Source: Spirochaetota bacterium | Lineage (GTDB): Bacteria > Spirochaetota > Spirochaetia > SPDA01 > JAJSAL01 | Length of the DNA stretch: 53,231 nucleotides | NCBI GenBank assembly: GCA_024274705.1 | Contig: JAJSAL010000182.1 | Span: forward strand, 1-53,231 | Direction: 5' to 3' | In this document: one piece after another, positions 41,105 through 48,740 of the stretch | Layout of the letters: each line of letters starts with the position of its first letter | How positions within the stretch are numbered: the stretch's first letter is position 1 | The notes under the pieces: model-generated | Told to the model about the DNA's origin: nothing | Seen by the model: the letters and a program-made list of their open reading frames with translations, nothing else | Databases searched by the model: none | Translations under genes and position numbers: made by a program

Positions 41105-42085
41105 ATGAATCCGATGTTAGCAAAAGCACAGGAAAAGACATATTTCAGATTCGACTATCAGATCCTCGTGCTTGCAGGTGTACTCGCTGTCGTCATGATC
41201 ACTTCAGCGGTCCTGACGGAAAAGTTCTTTACCTATTCGAATATTATGAATGTTCTGCAGCAGGTGGCTATGATCATGCTGACAGGATCCGCTGCAACAC
41301 TTCTCATGATATCCGGGAACTTTGATCTATCCGTGGGCACTGTATTGGCTTTTACCGGTGTAATGCATGCCTTTATGAGTAAGAACGGTGTTCCAACGAA
41401 CGTCTCGATGATTCTGTCAGTACTGGTAGGTTCCGGGTTTGGCCTCATTAATGGGTATCTCGTAGCTTTTCTTAACATCACTCCGGTCATCGCTACCCTG
41501 GGAACCATGTATGCGGCCCGGGGCCTGGCATACATCATTGCCTGGGTAGACGGAGGGGCCAATGTTACCACCGGTCTCCCCAATGATTTTGAAGTGTTCG
41601 GCCGTTCCATGGCGGGAAGTGTTCCTGTATTTATTATCATCTATTTCGTTATCATTGCATTTTTCTACTTCGTGTACGCAAAAACGACCTTGAGTAAATA
41701 CGCTTTTGCCATCGGGGGGAATAACCGGGCGGCGGTCCTCTCCGGTGTGAAAGTAGGAATGGTGGTTCTGGTACTCTATTTATTCGTAGGAACACTTACC
41801 GGGTTCGCAGGCATGACCCTCGCTTCCCGCATGGGTACCGGCGCGCCGAATGTGGGAGCGGATTTCCATTTTGACGTTATCGTAGCCATCGTTTTAGGCG
41901 GTACCAGTATCTATGGGGGGGAAGGATCTTTTTTCGGCATGATTCTCGGCGCCCTTATCGTCGGGTTTGTAGGCAATGCTCTTAATCTTCTGGATGTACA
42001 GTTCTTTTACCAGATTGTGGTAAAAGGGCTGATACTGATCGGCGCCGTTCTCTTGACGAGAAAGATCAAGGACAAGCTCGGCTGA
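41105..42085 (+). CDS. Ribose-type ABC permease 1
   Basis: A 326-residue RbsC/BPD_transp_2 family membrane protein with about eight to ten helices. Family segments: LLMISGNFDLSVGTVLAFTG (residues 65-84), the cytoplasmic-loop IGGNNRAAVLSGVKV and IVLGGTSIYGGEGSFFGMIL. It would form the channel, with the second permease encoded at 43620 or as a homodimer. It begins 17 bases after the stem-loop. The gap to the ATPase gene is 18 bases. Confidence 0.92.
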   Translation: MNPMLAKAQEKTYFRFDYQILVLAGVLAVVMITSAVLTEKFFTYSNIMNVLQQVAMIMLTGSAATLLMISGNFDLSVGTVLAFTGVMHAFMSKNGVPTNVSMILSVLVGSGFGLINGYLVAFLNITPVIATLGTMYAARGLAYIIAWVDGGANVTTGLPNDFEVFGRSMAGSVPVFIIIYFVIIAFFYFVYAKTTLSKYAFAIGGNNRAAVLSGVKVGMVVLVLYLFVGTLTGFAGMTLASRMGTGAPNVGADFHFDVIVAIVLGGTSIYGGEGSFFGMILGALIVGFVGNALNLLDVQFFYQIVVKGLILIGAVLLTRKIKDKLG

Positions 42086-42103
42086 AACCCCGGGGGAGAT
42101 GTG

Positions 42104-43627
42104 ATGCAGGATATATTACTGAGCATAGAGGGTATTTCAAAACAGTTTCCCGGCGTTACTGCACTGAAAGATGTGAGCTTCGATATTCTGAAGAATACCG
42201 TGCACTGCATCGTAGGTGAAAACGGCGCAGGAAAATCAACCCTGATCAAAATACTCACCGGTGCCGAAATGCGTTCGAAGGGCACCATTTTGTACAACGG
42301 GAAGATTTTTTATCCCCGGAACACCCGGGATGCAGCGAACTTCGGTATGAGTGTGCTCTTCCAGGAACTGAACGTTGTGGACCAGCTGACGGTGGAGCAG
42401 AACCTGAGCCTGGGAAAGGAAACCAGGACCCTGGGGTTCATACGGAAGGACACAGCTTCGGAAAAAGTGTTCCAGGTACTCCAGAGTCTCGATCCCAGCA
42501 TCCGGTTGAGTGACAGAGTCTCCTCATTGAGTGTCGCGCAGAAACAGGTCATCGAAATAGCAAAGGCGATTTCTTCGGATTCGGATGTAATCATCATGGA
42601 TGAACCTACTGCCGCTATTTCCGAAGACGAGGTGAAACGGCTGTTTTCCATTATCAACCGTATTAAGAAAGAAAATGTTACCGTTATTTACATATCTCAC
42701 CGCCTGGGTGAGATATTCGAAATAGGAGATTACGTTACCGTGTTGCGGGACGGACTGATGATCGGCACCGAATCGATCGAAGACCTGTCTTCCTGCAGGG
42801 ACGAGGTGGAATCCTGCGCCGAACTGATCAAGATGATGCTGGGGAAAGTGGTAGCGGAACATTACGTACCCAGCACCATCGATAAAACGAGGAAATTTCT
42901 CCAGCTTAGGAACGTAAGCAATAAGAAACTTAAAAATATCAGTTTCGATCTATACAAGGGAGAAATCTTAGGGTTTTACGGCCTTATCGGTTCAGGGAAG
43001 ACCGAGACTGCCAATGCTATTTACGGCATCGACCCTGTGGAAGGGGACATTATCGTTGATGGAAAGAAGGTGAATATCGATAAACCTGCAATCGCTATCC
43101 GTACCGGCATCGCCATGGTCCCCGAGGAGAGGAGGACTGAAGGGCTGTTTACGAAACTTTCCATAAAAGAAAACATCCCCCTTATGAATATCAGGACTAT
43201 ATCCAAAAACGGTATCTTCAGCAGAAAAAAAGAGCGGCTTTTGGCACGGAAATACATAGACAAAGTGAAAATAGTAGCACGGGATGAAGACCAGAATGTA
43301 GCGAAATTAAGCGGCGGAAATCAGCAGAAAGTGGTCCTCTCCAAGTGTCTCAACGCCGAATCGGACATCCTCCTGATGGATGAACCGACACGGGGAATTG
43401 ATGTTGGAGCGAAAGAGGAGATCCATAACCTGATCCGCGAACTGTCCCATGCGGGAAAGTCGGTTATCGTTTTTTCTTCGGAACTGCCGGAGGTTCTCAA
43501 CCTCTGCGACCGCATTATTCTTCTCTATGAAGGGCGGATAAAGGAAATAATCGAAAATGGAGATGAAATCGATAGTGAACGGATCATGCATATCGTAACC
43601 GGCGGGAGTGAGCACCACGATGAGTAG
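42104..43627 (+). CDS. Sugar ABC transporter ATPase (two domains)
   Basis: A 507-residue RbsA/MglA-type protein with two nucleotide-binding domains. The first has a full Walker A (GENGAGKSTLIKILTG, near 36-51) and Walker B (IIMDEPTAA). The second has a divergent Walker A (GLIGSGKTETANAIYG) but a proper signature LSGGNQQKVVLSK and LLMDEPTRGID. One functional and one altered site is usual in this family. I chose ATG 42104, with GGGGGAG upstream, rather than the GTG one codon earlier. It overlaps the next permease gene by 8 bases. Confidence 0.93.
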   Translation: MQDILLSIEGISKQFPGVTALKDVSFDILKNTVHCIVGENGAGKSTLIKILTGAEMRSKGTILYNGKIFYPRNTRDAANFGMSVLFQELNVVDQLTVEQNLSLGKETRTLGFIRKDTASEKVFQVLQSLDPSIRLSDRVSSLSVAQKQVIEIAKAISSDSDVIIMDEPTAAISEDEVKRLFSIINRIKKENVTVIYISHRLGEIFEIGDYVTVLRDGLMIGTESIEDLSSCRDEVESCAELIKMMLGKVVAEHYVPSTIDKTRKFLQLRNVSNKKLKNISFDLYKGEILGFYGLIGSGKTETANAIYGIDPVEGDIIVDGKKVNIDKPAIAIRTGIAMVPEERRTEGLFTKLSIKENIPLMNIRTISKNGIFSRKKERLLARKYIDKVKIVARDEDQNVAKLSGGNQQKVVLSKCLNAESDILLMDEPTRGIDVGAKEEIHNLIRELSHAGKSVIVFSSELPEVLNLCDRIILLYEGRIKEIIENGDEIDSERIMHIVTGGSEHHDE

Positions 43628-44618
43628 TACCGTAAAAAACCAAAATCCTTCGGTCCGAGGCAGTTTTGCCGGAATCGACCTTCAAAAACTGGTCATCCTG
43701 GGGATCCTGATCGTAGTGGCATTGGTTTTTTTCTCATTTAACAATCGTTTCTTAAGCCAGGCCAATATCCTGTTCATACTTCGCCAGAGTTCCTTTGTCA
43801 TCATGACCGGGTGCGCTGTTACGCTCCTCATGATCTCAGGTAACCTGGACCTCTCTGTGGGCAGCACCGTTGCTCTCTCCGGCGTTGTGTACGCGTACTT
43901 AAGCCAGTCAGGGGTTTCAACGGGATCCTCCTTTATCCTGGCAATAGGGGCAGGAGTACTGGTAGGGGCAGTCAACGCCTTCACGGTAGTGAAGCTTAAG
44001 ATTACGCCCTTTATAGCGACCCTGGGAACCATGTATATAGGACGGGGTCTTGCATACCTGATAACAGAGGGGCTGGTGATCAGGGACGGACTTCCCGACA
44101 ATTTTACCTTCGCCGGAAGGGAGTATCTCGGATCCTTTCCCATACCTATCATTGTGCTGATTATCGTTATTGCCGTGTTTCTCCTACTAGAAAAGAAGTC
44201 GGTCCTGGGAAAATATTCCATCGCTATCGGCGGGAACAGTACGGCAGCCACCCTGTCCGGAATCAATTCGGAATCGATAGTCATGGTCCTGTACATGATA
44301 GCCGGAGCTATGGCGGGCTTAAGCGGAGTGATGATGGCATCCCGGCTGGGGGTGGGAGATCCGAACGTGGGAATCGGTTTCGAATTCGATGTGATCATCG
44401 CGATCATCCTGGGCGGAACCAGTCTTGCAGGCGGTGAGGGATCAATACTGGGAATGATTATCGGCGGTCTTATCATAGGGAGCCTGGGTAACGGCCTTAA
44501 ATTTCTCAATGTATTTACCTTTTTCCAGGCGGTCATAAAAGGAATCGTTCTTGTTTTGGCAGTAGTCCTGGATCAGAAACTGAAATCCGGTATAAGAAGG
44601 AGAAAGCTAAAAGGATAA
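43620..44618 (+). CDS. Ribose-type ABC permease 2
   Basis: A 332-residue homologue of permease 1, with the same hallmarks (LLMISGNLDLSVGSTVALSG; IGGNSTAATLSGINS; ILGGTSLAGGEGSILGMIIG). The start is taken at ATG 43620 (overlapping the ATPase stop); a GTG 12 bases earlier is possible. Two related permeases flanking one ATPase suggest a heterodimeric channel. The SDR gene follows after 5 bases. Confidence 0.9.
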   Translation: MSSTVKNQNPSVRGSFAGIDLQKLVILGILIVVALVFFSFNNRFLSQANILFILRQSSFVIMTGCAVTLLMISGNLDLSVGSTVALSGVVYAYLSQSGVSTGSSFILAIGAGVLVGAVNAFTVVKLKITPFIATLGTMYIGRGLAYLITEGLVIRDGLPDNFTFAGREYLGSFPIPIIVLIIVIAVFLLLEKKSVLGKYSIAIGGNSTAATLSGINSESIVMVLYMIAGAMAGLSGVMMASRLGVGDPNVGIGFEFDVIIAIILGGTSLAGGEGSILGMIIGGLIIGSLGNGLKFLNVFTFFQAVIKGIVLVLAVVLDQKLKSGIRRRKLKG

Positions 44619-44623
44619 GCAGT

Positions 44624-45391
44624 ATGAGCATAATAGATAAATTCAGACTGAACGGGAAAAAAGTGTTTATAACCGGCGGATCCAGGGGGATAGGCAAAAG
44701 CGTTGCGTTAGGTCTCGCTGAAGCCGGGGCGGATATTGCAGTAATAGCCCGGGGAATCGAAGCGGCGGAAGAAACCGCCCATGAATTAGAACAAAAAGGG
44801 GTTAAGGCAATTGCAGTTAAGGCGGATGTGACCGTACCGGATCAAGTTGAGAGCATGATGAAGCAGGTCCTTTCAGCTTTCGGAACGGTGGATGTCGCTT
44901 TTAACAATGCCGGTACCGCCGTAGTGGAAAAATCGGAAGAGATGTCCTACGAAGGGCTTACCAGTGTTATCAACCTGAACCTGGTGGGACTGTTCCTGAC
45001 CTGCCAGGCTGCTGCCAAGGTGATGATAGTGAACAAGAGGGGATCTATTATCAACATGGCTTCCATGTCCGCCCATGTGGTCAATGTACCCCAAACAACC
45101 GCCAACTATAACGCCTCTAAAGCCGGTGTCGTGCAGCTTACAAAATGCCTGGCAGTAGAATGGGCGCCCCACAACGTGAGGGTTAACAGCATCAGTCCGG
45201 GATATACCCTCACCGAACTGGCAAAGTCTTTTTCAGAAGATCTGATGGCACAGTGGATAGAACGCATTCCCATGAAACGGATGGCGGACCCGGAAGAGCT
45301 GCAGGGAGCGGTACTTTTTCTTGCCGGCGAGGCGTCGTCTTACTGCACAGGAACGGACATCATCATCGACGGCGGGTATACCATTTGGTAA
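44624..45391 (+). CDS. Short-chain dehydrogenase (sugar operon)
   Basis: A 255-residue classical SDR: cofactor loop TGGSRGIGKSVALGL (residues 18-32), NNAG at about 90, the catalytic serine region and YNASKAGV (Y-x-x-x-K near 160). An alanine follows the second strand (AVIARG), and arginine near it suggests NADP(H), though weakly. It probably oxidises or reduces a polyol or sugar delivered by the transporter. It lies 5 bases after permease 2 and 13 before the second UroD-like gene. Confidence 0.92.
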   Translation: MSIIDKFRLNGKKVFITGGSRGIGKSVALGLAEAGADIAVIARGIEAAEETAHELEQKGVKAIAVKADVTVPDQVESMMKQVLSAFGTVDVAFNNAGTAVVEKSEEMSYEGLTSVINLNLVGLFLTCQAAAKVMIVNKRGSIINMASMSAHVVNVPQTTANYNASKAGVVQLTKCLAVEWAPHNVRVNSISPGYTLTELAKSFSEDLMAQWIERIPMKRMADPEELQGAVLFLAGEASSYCTGTDIIIDGGYTIW

Positions 45392-45404
45392 CGCGGAGAA
45401 ATCC

Positions 45405-46550
45405 ATGACACCTAAGGAACGGGTTACAGCAGCATTGAATCACAGAGAGCCGGACCGGGTCCCTGTGGATGTCTGGGGGTCGGCCAGCCGGCTGTGCAAT
45501 GAGCTCTATCTCCGGATTGTTGAAAATATGGGTTGGAAAAGCCCAGGTCCCGTTGTAAAAGTAAGCAGGTCCGGGGATTATGTGGATGACCGTGTGTCCG
45601 ATCTCGTCGGCAGTGATTTTCGTCATACCCATGTAGGAAAACCGAAGTATTTCAAGAAGTACTTTAATGAAGATGGATATGAAATAAGCGAGTGGGGCTA
45701 CGGTTCCAGGATCATCAACGGGGAATCCGTTATCGCGTACAATCCTCTCTCGTCTGCTGAAGTCCCGGGCATCGAAAAACACTGCTGGCCGAATACGGAG
45801 GACCCCGGCAGGTGGGAAGGATTGGAAGCACAGGTAAAAGAATGGCACGAAAATACCGACTACTTTATCGCTACTACTTCCATCGTGTCGGGCTTAATGC
45901 TGGACCTGGGCCAGTACCTCCGGGGGTTCGAACAGTTTTTCATGGACATGTACATCGACCCGGAGTTCGCCCACAAGCTTATCGGAAAGATGACCGATAT
46001 TATCATCGAGCTTCATGTAAATTATCTGAAACCTATAGGAGATTATGTCGGCTGGGTGGAGTTCTCCAGTGACCACGGCATGCAGGACAGGCCTCTTATC
46101 GCCCCGGAAATGTACCGGAAATTCCTGAAAGAACCTTACCGGAGACTGTTCCGGGAAGTGCGGAAAGCGGCTCCGGAGGCGAAGATATGGATGCACTGCT
46201 GTGGATCTGTGCGTGAACTGATTCCGGATTTTATCGACATCGGCATCGATGTGCTTAACTCCCTGCAGCCCAGGGCAGCCGGTATGGATTCATTCGAGCT
46301 TAAGAAAGAGTTCGGCAGTGAAATCGTGTTTCACGGCGGGCTCGATATCCAGGGCGGGATCAACCGTTCGGTACAGGAGGCGGTAGACGAAGCGAAGTTA
46401 AGGATAGATGCATTTGCCCCGGGTGGAGGGTATATCTTAGCCCCTTCCAACCACTTCATGCAGGATGTTTCCATGGAGAACTTCTTTGCACTCTATGAAA
46501 CAGCCCATACCTACGGGCGGTATCCCCTGCCAGCACACACCCCTGCATAA
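45405..46550 (+). CDS. UroD-like protein 2
   Basis: A 381-residue uroporphyrinogen-decarboxylase-fold protein, paralogous to the frameshifted gene at 37092. It starts MTPKERVTAALNHREPDRVP; ATG 45405 follows GCGGAGA, whereas an upstream frame-open region lies inside the SDR gene. The motif WMHCCGSVRELIPDFIDIGI matches the HxC zinc site of methyltransferase relatives. It ends with FAPGGGYILAPSNHFMQDV. Possible role: methyl transfer or an aldolase-like step on a methylated sugar. It is the last gene of the operon. No terminator is evident in the 145 bases that follow. Confidence 0.85.
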   Translation: MTPKERVTAALNHREPDRVPVDVWGSASRLCNELYLRIVENMGWKSPGPVVKVSRSGDYVDDRVSDLVGSDFRHTHVGKPKYFKKYFNEDGYEISEWGYGSRIINGESVIAYNPLSSAEVPGIEKHCWPNTEDPGRWEGLEAQVKEWHENTDYFIATTSIVSGLMLDLGQYLRGFEQFFMDMYIDPEFAHKLIGKMTDIIIELHVNYLKPIGDYVGWVEFSSDHGMQDRPLIAPEMYRKFLKEPYRRLFREVRKAAPEAKIWMHCCGSVRELIPDFIDIGIDVLNSLQPRAAGMDSFELKKEFGSEIVFHGGLDIQGGINRSVQEAVDEAKLRIDAFAPGGGYILAPSNHFMQDVSMENFFALYETAHTYGRYPLPAHTPA

Positions 46551-46627
46551 AAGCAGGAGGAGGTATTGTGACACCCGTGAGAACCATCGCCGGGGAACGG
46601 GAGAAAGCGGCCCGGTAGAAGTCCGGC

Positions 46628-46677
46628 TTGAAGTGTATGGTTCAGACGGTTATTATATGTCAAACATTCATTAATGT
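46628..46677 (+). promoter_or_regulatory. Promoter and palindrome before the iron ADH gene
   Basis: TTGAAG (46628-46633), a 17-bp spacer and TATTAT (46651-46656). The palindrome ACATT-CATT-AATGT (46664-46677) lies right at the expected start of transcription, a good place for a repressor. It does not match the GCGC operator seen elsewhere. Confidence 0.5.
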
Positions 46678-46695
46678 GTACACAAGGAGTTCCGC

Positions 46696-47841
46696 ATGAA
46701 TAATTTTACATTTTATAATCGCGTTAAAATAGTATTCGGGAAAGACGCCCTGGACAGCCTCGGCAGCGAAATAGCCGGCCTGGGGAAAAGGGTTCTTTTC
46801 GTCTATGGAAAGGGTACCATCAAGAAGATCGGGCTCTACGACCGGGTAATAAGCATACTGAAAGATGCCTCTAAAGAGATCGTGGAGCACAGCGGTGTTA
46901 AACCGAATCCGGTTCTTTCCCACACGAAGGAAGGAATTACGAAAGCCCGGCAGGAAAAGGTGGATTTTATTCTGGCAGTGGGGGGCGGCAGCGTTCTGGA
47001 TGAATCGAAGGCGATTGCCGCTGGAACCCTCTACAGCGGCGATGTGTGGGATTTTTTTACCGGGGATGCGGAGATTAAAGAGTCGGTTCCCCTTGTTACG
47101 GTACTCACGGTACCCGCAACGGGTTCAGAGATGAACGGCGGCATGGTGGTTACCAACGAGGAAACGGATGACAAGTTCGGCCTCGTAGCCGAACCCACTC
47201 AACCGTTAGCGTCTTTCCTGGATCCCACCCTGACCTTTTCAATCCCGAAAGATTATACCGCCTATTCAGGCGTGGATGCTATTTCTCACTGCGTCGAAGG
47301 GTACTTTACCCACAATTGCCCGTATGCTCCTGTGCAGGAACGGTACGTTGAGGGGATAGTCAGGGCGATCATGGAGTCCATCGAGAAAATACTGGAAAAA
47401 CCTGACGATTACGATTCCCGGGCGGCGTTCATGTGGGCCGCTTCCCTGGCGTGGAACGGCCTTACCATGGCCGGTCTGGAAGGGGCAGGGGTCCCGAGCC
47501 ACATGCTGGCACACCCCTTAAGCGCCTTGTATGACATGGCCCACGGCGCGACCCTCTCCATCACCATTCCCGCATGGATGACATGGGCCCACCGGCAGGG
47601 GAACGACCACATAGAGCGGTTCAGCCGTAATATGTTCGGTGTGGACGCGGAAATGGGAATCGAAAAAATGAAATCCTGGTTCCGGAAAATCGGCAGCCCG
47701 GTAAGCTTGTCCGAAGCAGGTGTTACCGGACAGAAAGTCGACCGTGTTGTAGAGAAAACCTTTGATCTGGCCAAGGCCTGGGATATGGACTCTACGTATT
47801 CGAAAGAGGTTATCCGGAAGATATATTCCTTCTGTCCTTAG
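46696..47841 (+). CDS. Iron-containing alcohol dehydrogenase (YqhD/BDH type)
   Basis: A 381-residue group III alcohol dehydrogenase that interconverts aldehydes or ketones and alcohols with NAD(P)H. The nucleotide motif is VGGGSVLDESKA (residues 95-106). The metal ligands are visible as D194, H198 (SGVDAISHCVEG), H269 (VPSHMLAHPLSAL) and H283 (YDMAHGATLS), at nearly the same positions as in YqhD. An AAGGAG site precedes the ATG. It has its own promoter, and its stop is 7 bases from the convergent SDR stop, with no terminator between. Confidence 0.93.
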   Translation: MNNFTFYNRVKIVFGKDALDSLGSEIAGLGKRVLFVYGKGTIKKIGLYDRVISILKDASKEIVEHSGVKPNPVLSHTKEGITKARQEKVDFILAVGGGSVLDESKAIAAGTLYSGDVWDFFTGDAEIKESVPLVTVLTVPATGSEMNGGMVVTNEETDDKFGLVAEPTQPLASFLDPTLTFSIPKDYTAYSGVDAISHCVEGYFTHNCPYAPVQERYVEGIVRAIMESIEKILEKPDDYDSRAAFMWAASLAWNGLTMAGLEGAGVPSHMLAHPLSALYDMAHGATLSITIPAWMTWAHRQGNDHIERFSRNMFGVDAEMGIEKMKSWFRKIGSPVSLSEAGVTGQKVDRVVEKTFDLAKAWDMDSTYSKEVIRKIYSFCP

Positions 47842-47848
47842 TGCGCCG

Positions 47849-48628
47849 TTAGTGTACTTCCCTGCCTCCGGTCACATTGAACGCCTGGCCGGTGCAGTAG
47901 CCGCCGCTGACTGTGAGGAACTCGATAAAGTCTAGCAGGTCCTCGATTGCTGTAAGCCTGCTCAAAGGAATTTTAGCGGTAAACTTCCTGATGATCTCTT
48001 CCTGTGAAAGGTTCATGGTTTCCACGTATCCGGCGCTCACGCTCTCCCATACTCCGGTTGCGTCGGTAATGCCCGGGCAGAGGCAGTTCACCTTGATGTT
48101 GTGGGGGGCGAGTTCGAAAGCCAGGGAATGGGTAAGGGCGATGACGGCCCCTTTCGAAGCTGAATAGGCGGACATGAGGGCGGATCCGGTTTTCCCGGAC
48201 TTGGAGGAGAAGTTGATGATCCTCCCGTCTTTCAGCTGTTTCATCGATGCAGCCGCTCCCTGGCAGCAGTACAGGGTGCCGTGGACATTCACCCGCATTA
48301 CCTTGTCCATGATATCCGGCGTTACATCTTCCATCGGCCTGGTGTCCACAATGCCCGCATTGTTCACCAGGGCGAATACGGGACCTAAGTCTTTCTCTAT
48401 CTCTTTGAAACAGTTCAGCACGGCATCTCTGTCTGTAATATCGAGCACATACCCTTTAGCATCTGATCCTGCAGCCTTCAGTTTGTATGCTTCCGCGGTT
48501 ACATCTTTGTTGATATCGATCATACCGACTGTGGCTCCCAATTGGGCGTACCGTTTTGCAACACCTAAGCCGATGCTCCGTGCAGATCCTGTAACCACAC
48601 ACACTTTTCCCTCTAGTGAATTGTTCAT
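47849..48628 (-). CDS. Short-chain dehydrogenase, divergent from AOR
   Basis: A 259-residue classical SDR: TGSARSIGLGVAKRY (residues 13-27), an aspartate after strand 2 (GMIDIN) that favours NAD(H), NNAGIVD near 90 and YSASKGAV (Y-x-x-x-K) near 155. The C-terminus GGYCTGQAFNVTGGREVH is standard. It is transcribed away from AOR from an overlapping promoter that shares the GCGC operator, so both are probably induced together. The substrate is likely a polyol or sugar acid. Confidence 0.92.
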   Translation of the reverse strand: MNNSLEGKVCVVTGSARSIGLGVAKRYAQLGATVGMIDINKDVTAEAYKLKAAGSDAKGYVLDITDRDAVLNCFKEIEKDLGPVFALVNNAGIVDTRPMEDVTPDIMDKVMRVNVHGTLYCCQGAAASMKQLKDGRIINFSSKSGKTGSALMSAYSASKGAVIALTHSLAFELAPHNIKVNCLCPGITDATGVWESVSAGYVETMNLSQEEIIRKFTAKIPLSRLTAIEDLLDFIEFLTVSGGYCTGQAFNVTGGREVH

Positions 48629-48646
48629 CTTAAACTCCTGGTCCTC

Positions 48647-48675
48647 TTGATTAATATTAAAGCTCTATATATAAT
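48647..48675 (+). promoter_or_regulatory. Promoter of the AOR operon
   Basis: TTGATT (48647-48652), a 17-bp spacer and a perfect TATAAT (48670-48675). The operator palindrome begins one base after the -10, so a bound repressor would cover the start site. Confidence 0.65.
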
Positions 48676-48676
48676 A

Positions 48677-48692
48677 TATAGCGCTATACATA
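48677..48692. promoter_or_regulatory. Operator palindrome TATAGCGCTATA
   Basis: Perfect 12-bp palindrome at 48677-48688. With four more bases, its minus strand reads TATGTATAGCGCTATA, of which the first 14 equal 15741-15754. It lies between the -10 boxes of the AOR and SDR promoters, so one bound dimer could shut both. The likely binder is the GntR/LacI protein at 14600. Confidence 0.65.
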
Positions 48693-48717
48693 ATACTATA
48701 GTTGAGTTATTTGTCAA
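48690..48717 (-). promoter_or_regulatory. Promoter of the divergent SDR gene
   Basis: On the minus strand TTGACA (plus-strand 48712-48717), a 16-bp spacer and TATTAT (plus-strand 48690-48695). It faces the AOR promoter across the shared palindrome. Confidence 0.6.
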
Positions 48718-48740
48718 GGGAGAGAGGAGGACCATAAAGC

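Noticed and set aside
45915..45945. GGGGTTCGAAC-like string resembling a tRNA T-arm
   Set aside because: It lies inside the second UroD-like gene and no cloverleaf can be built around it.
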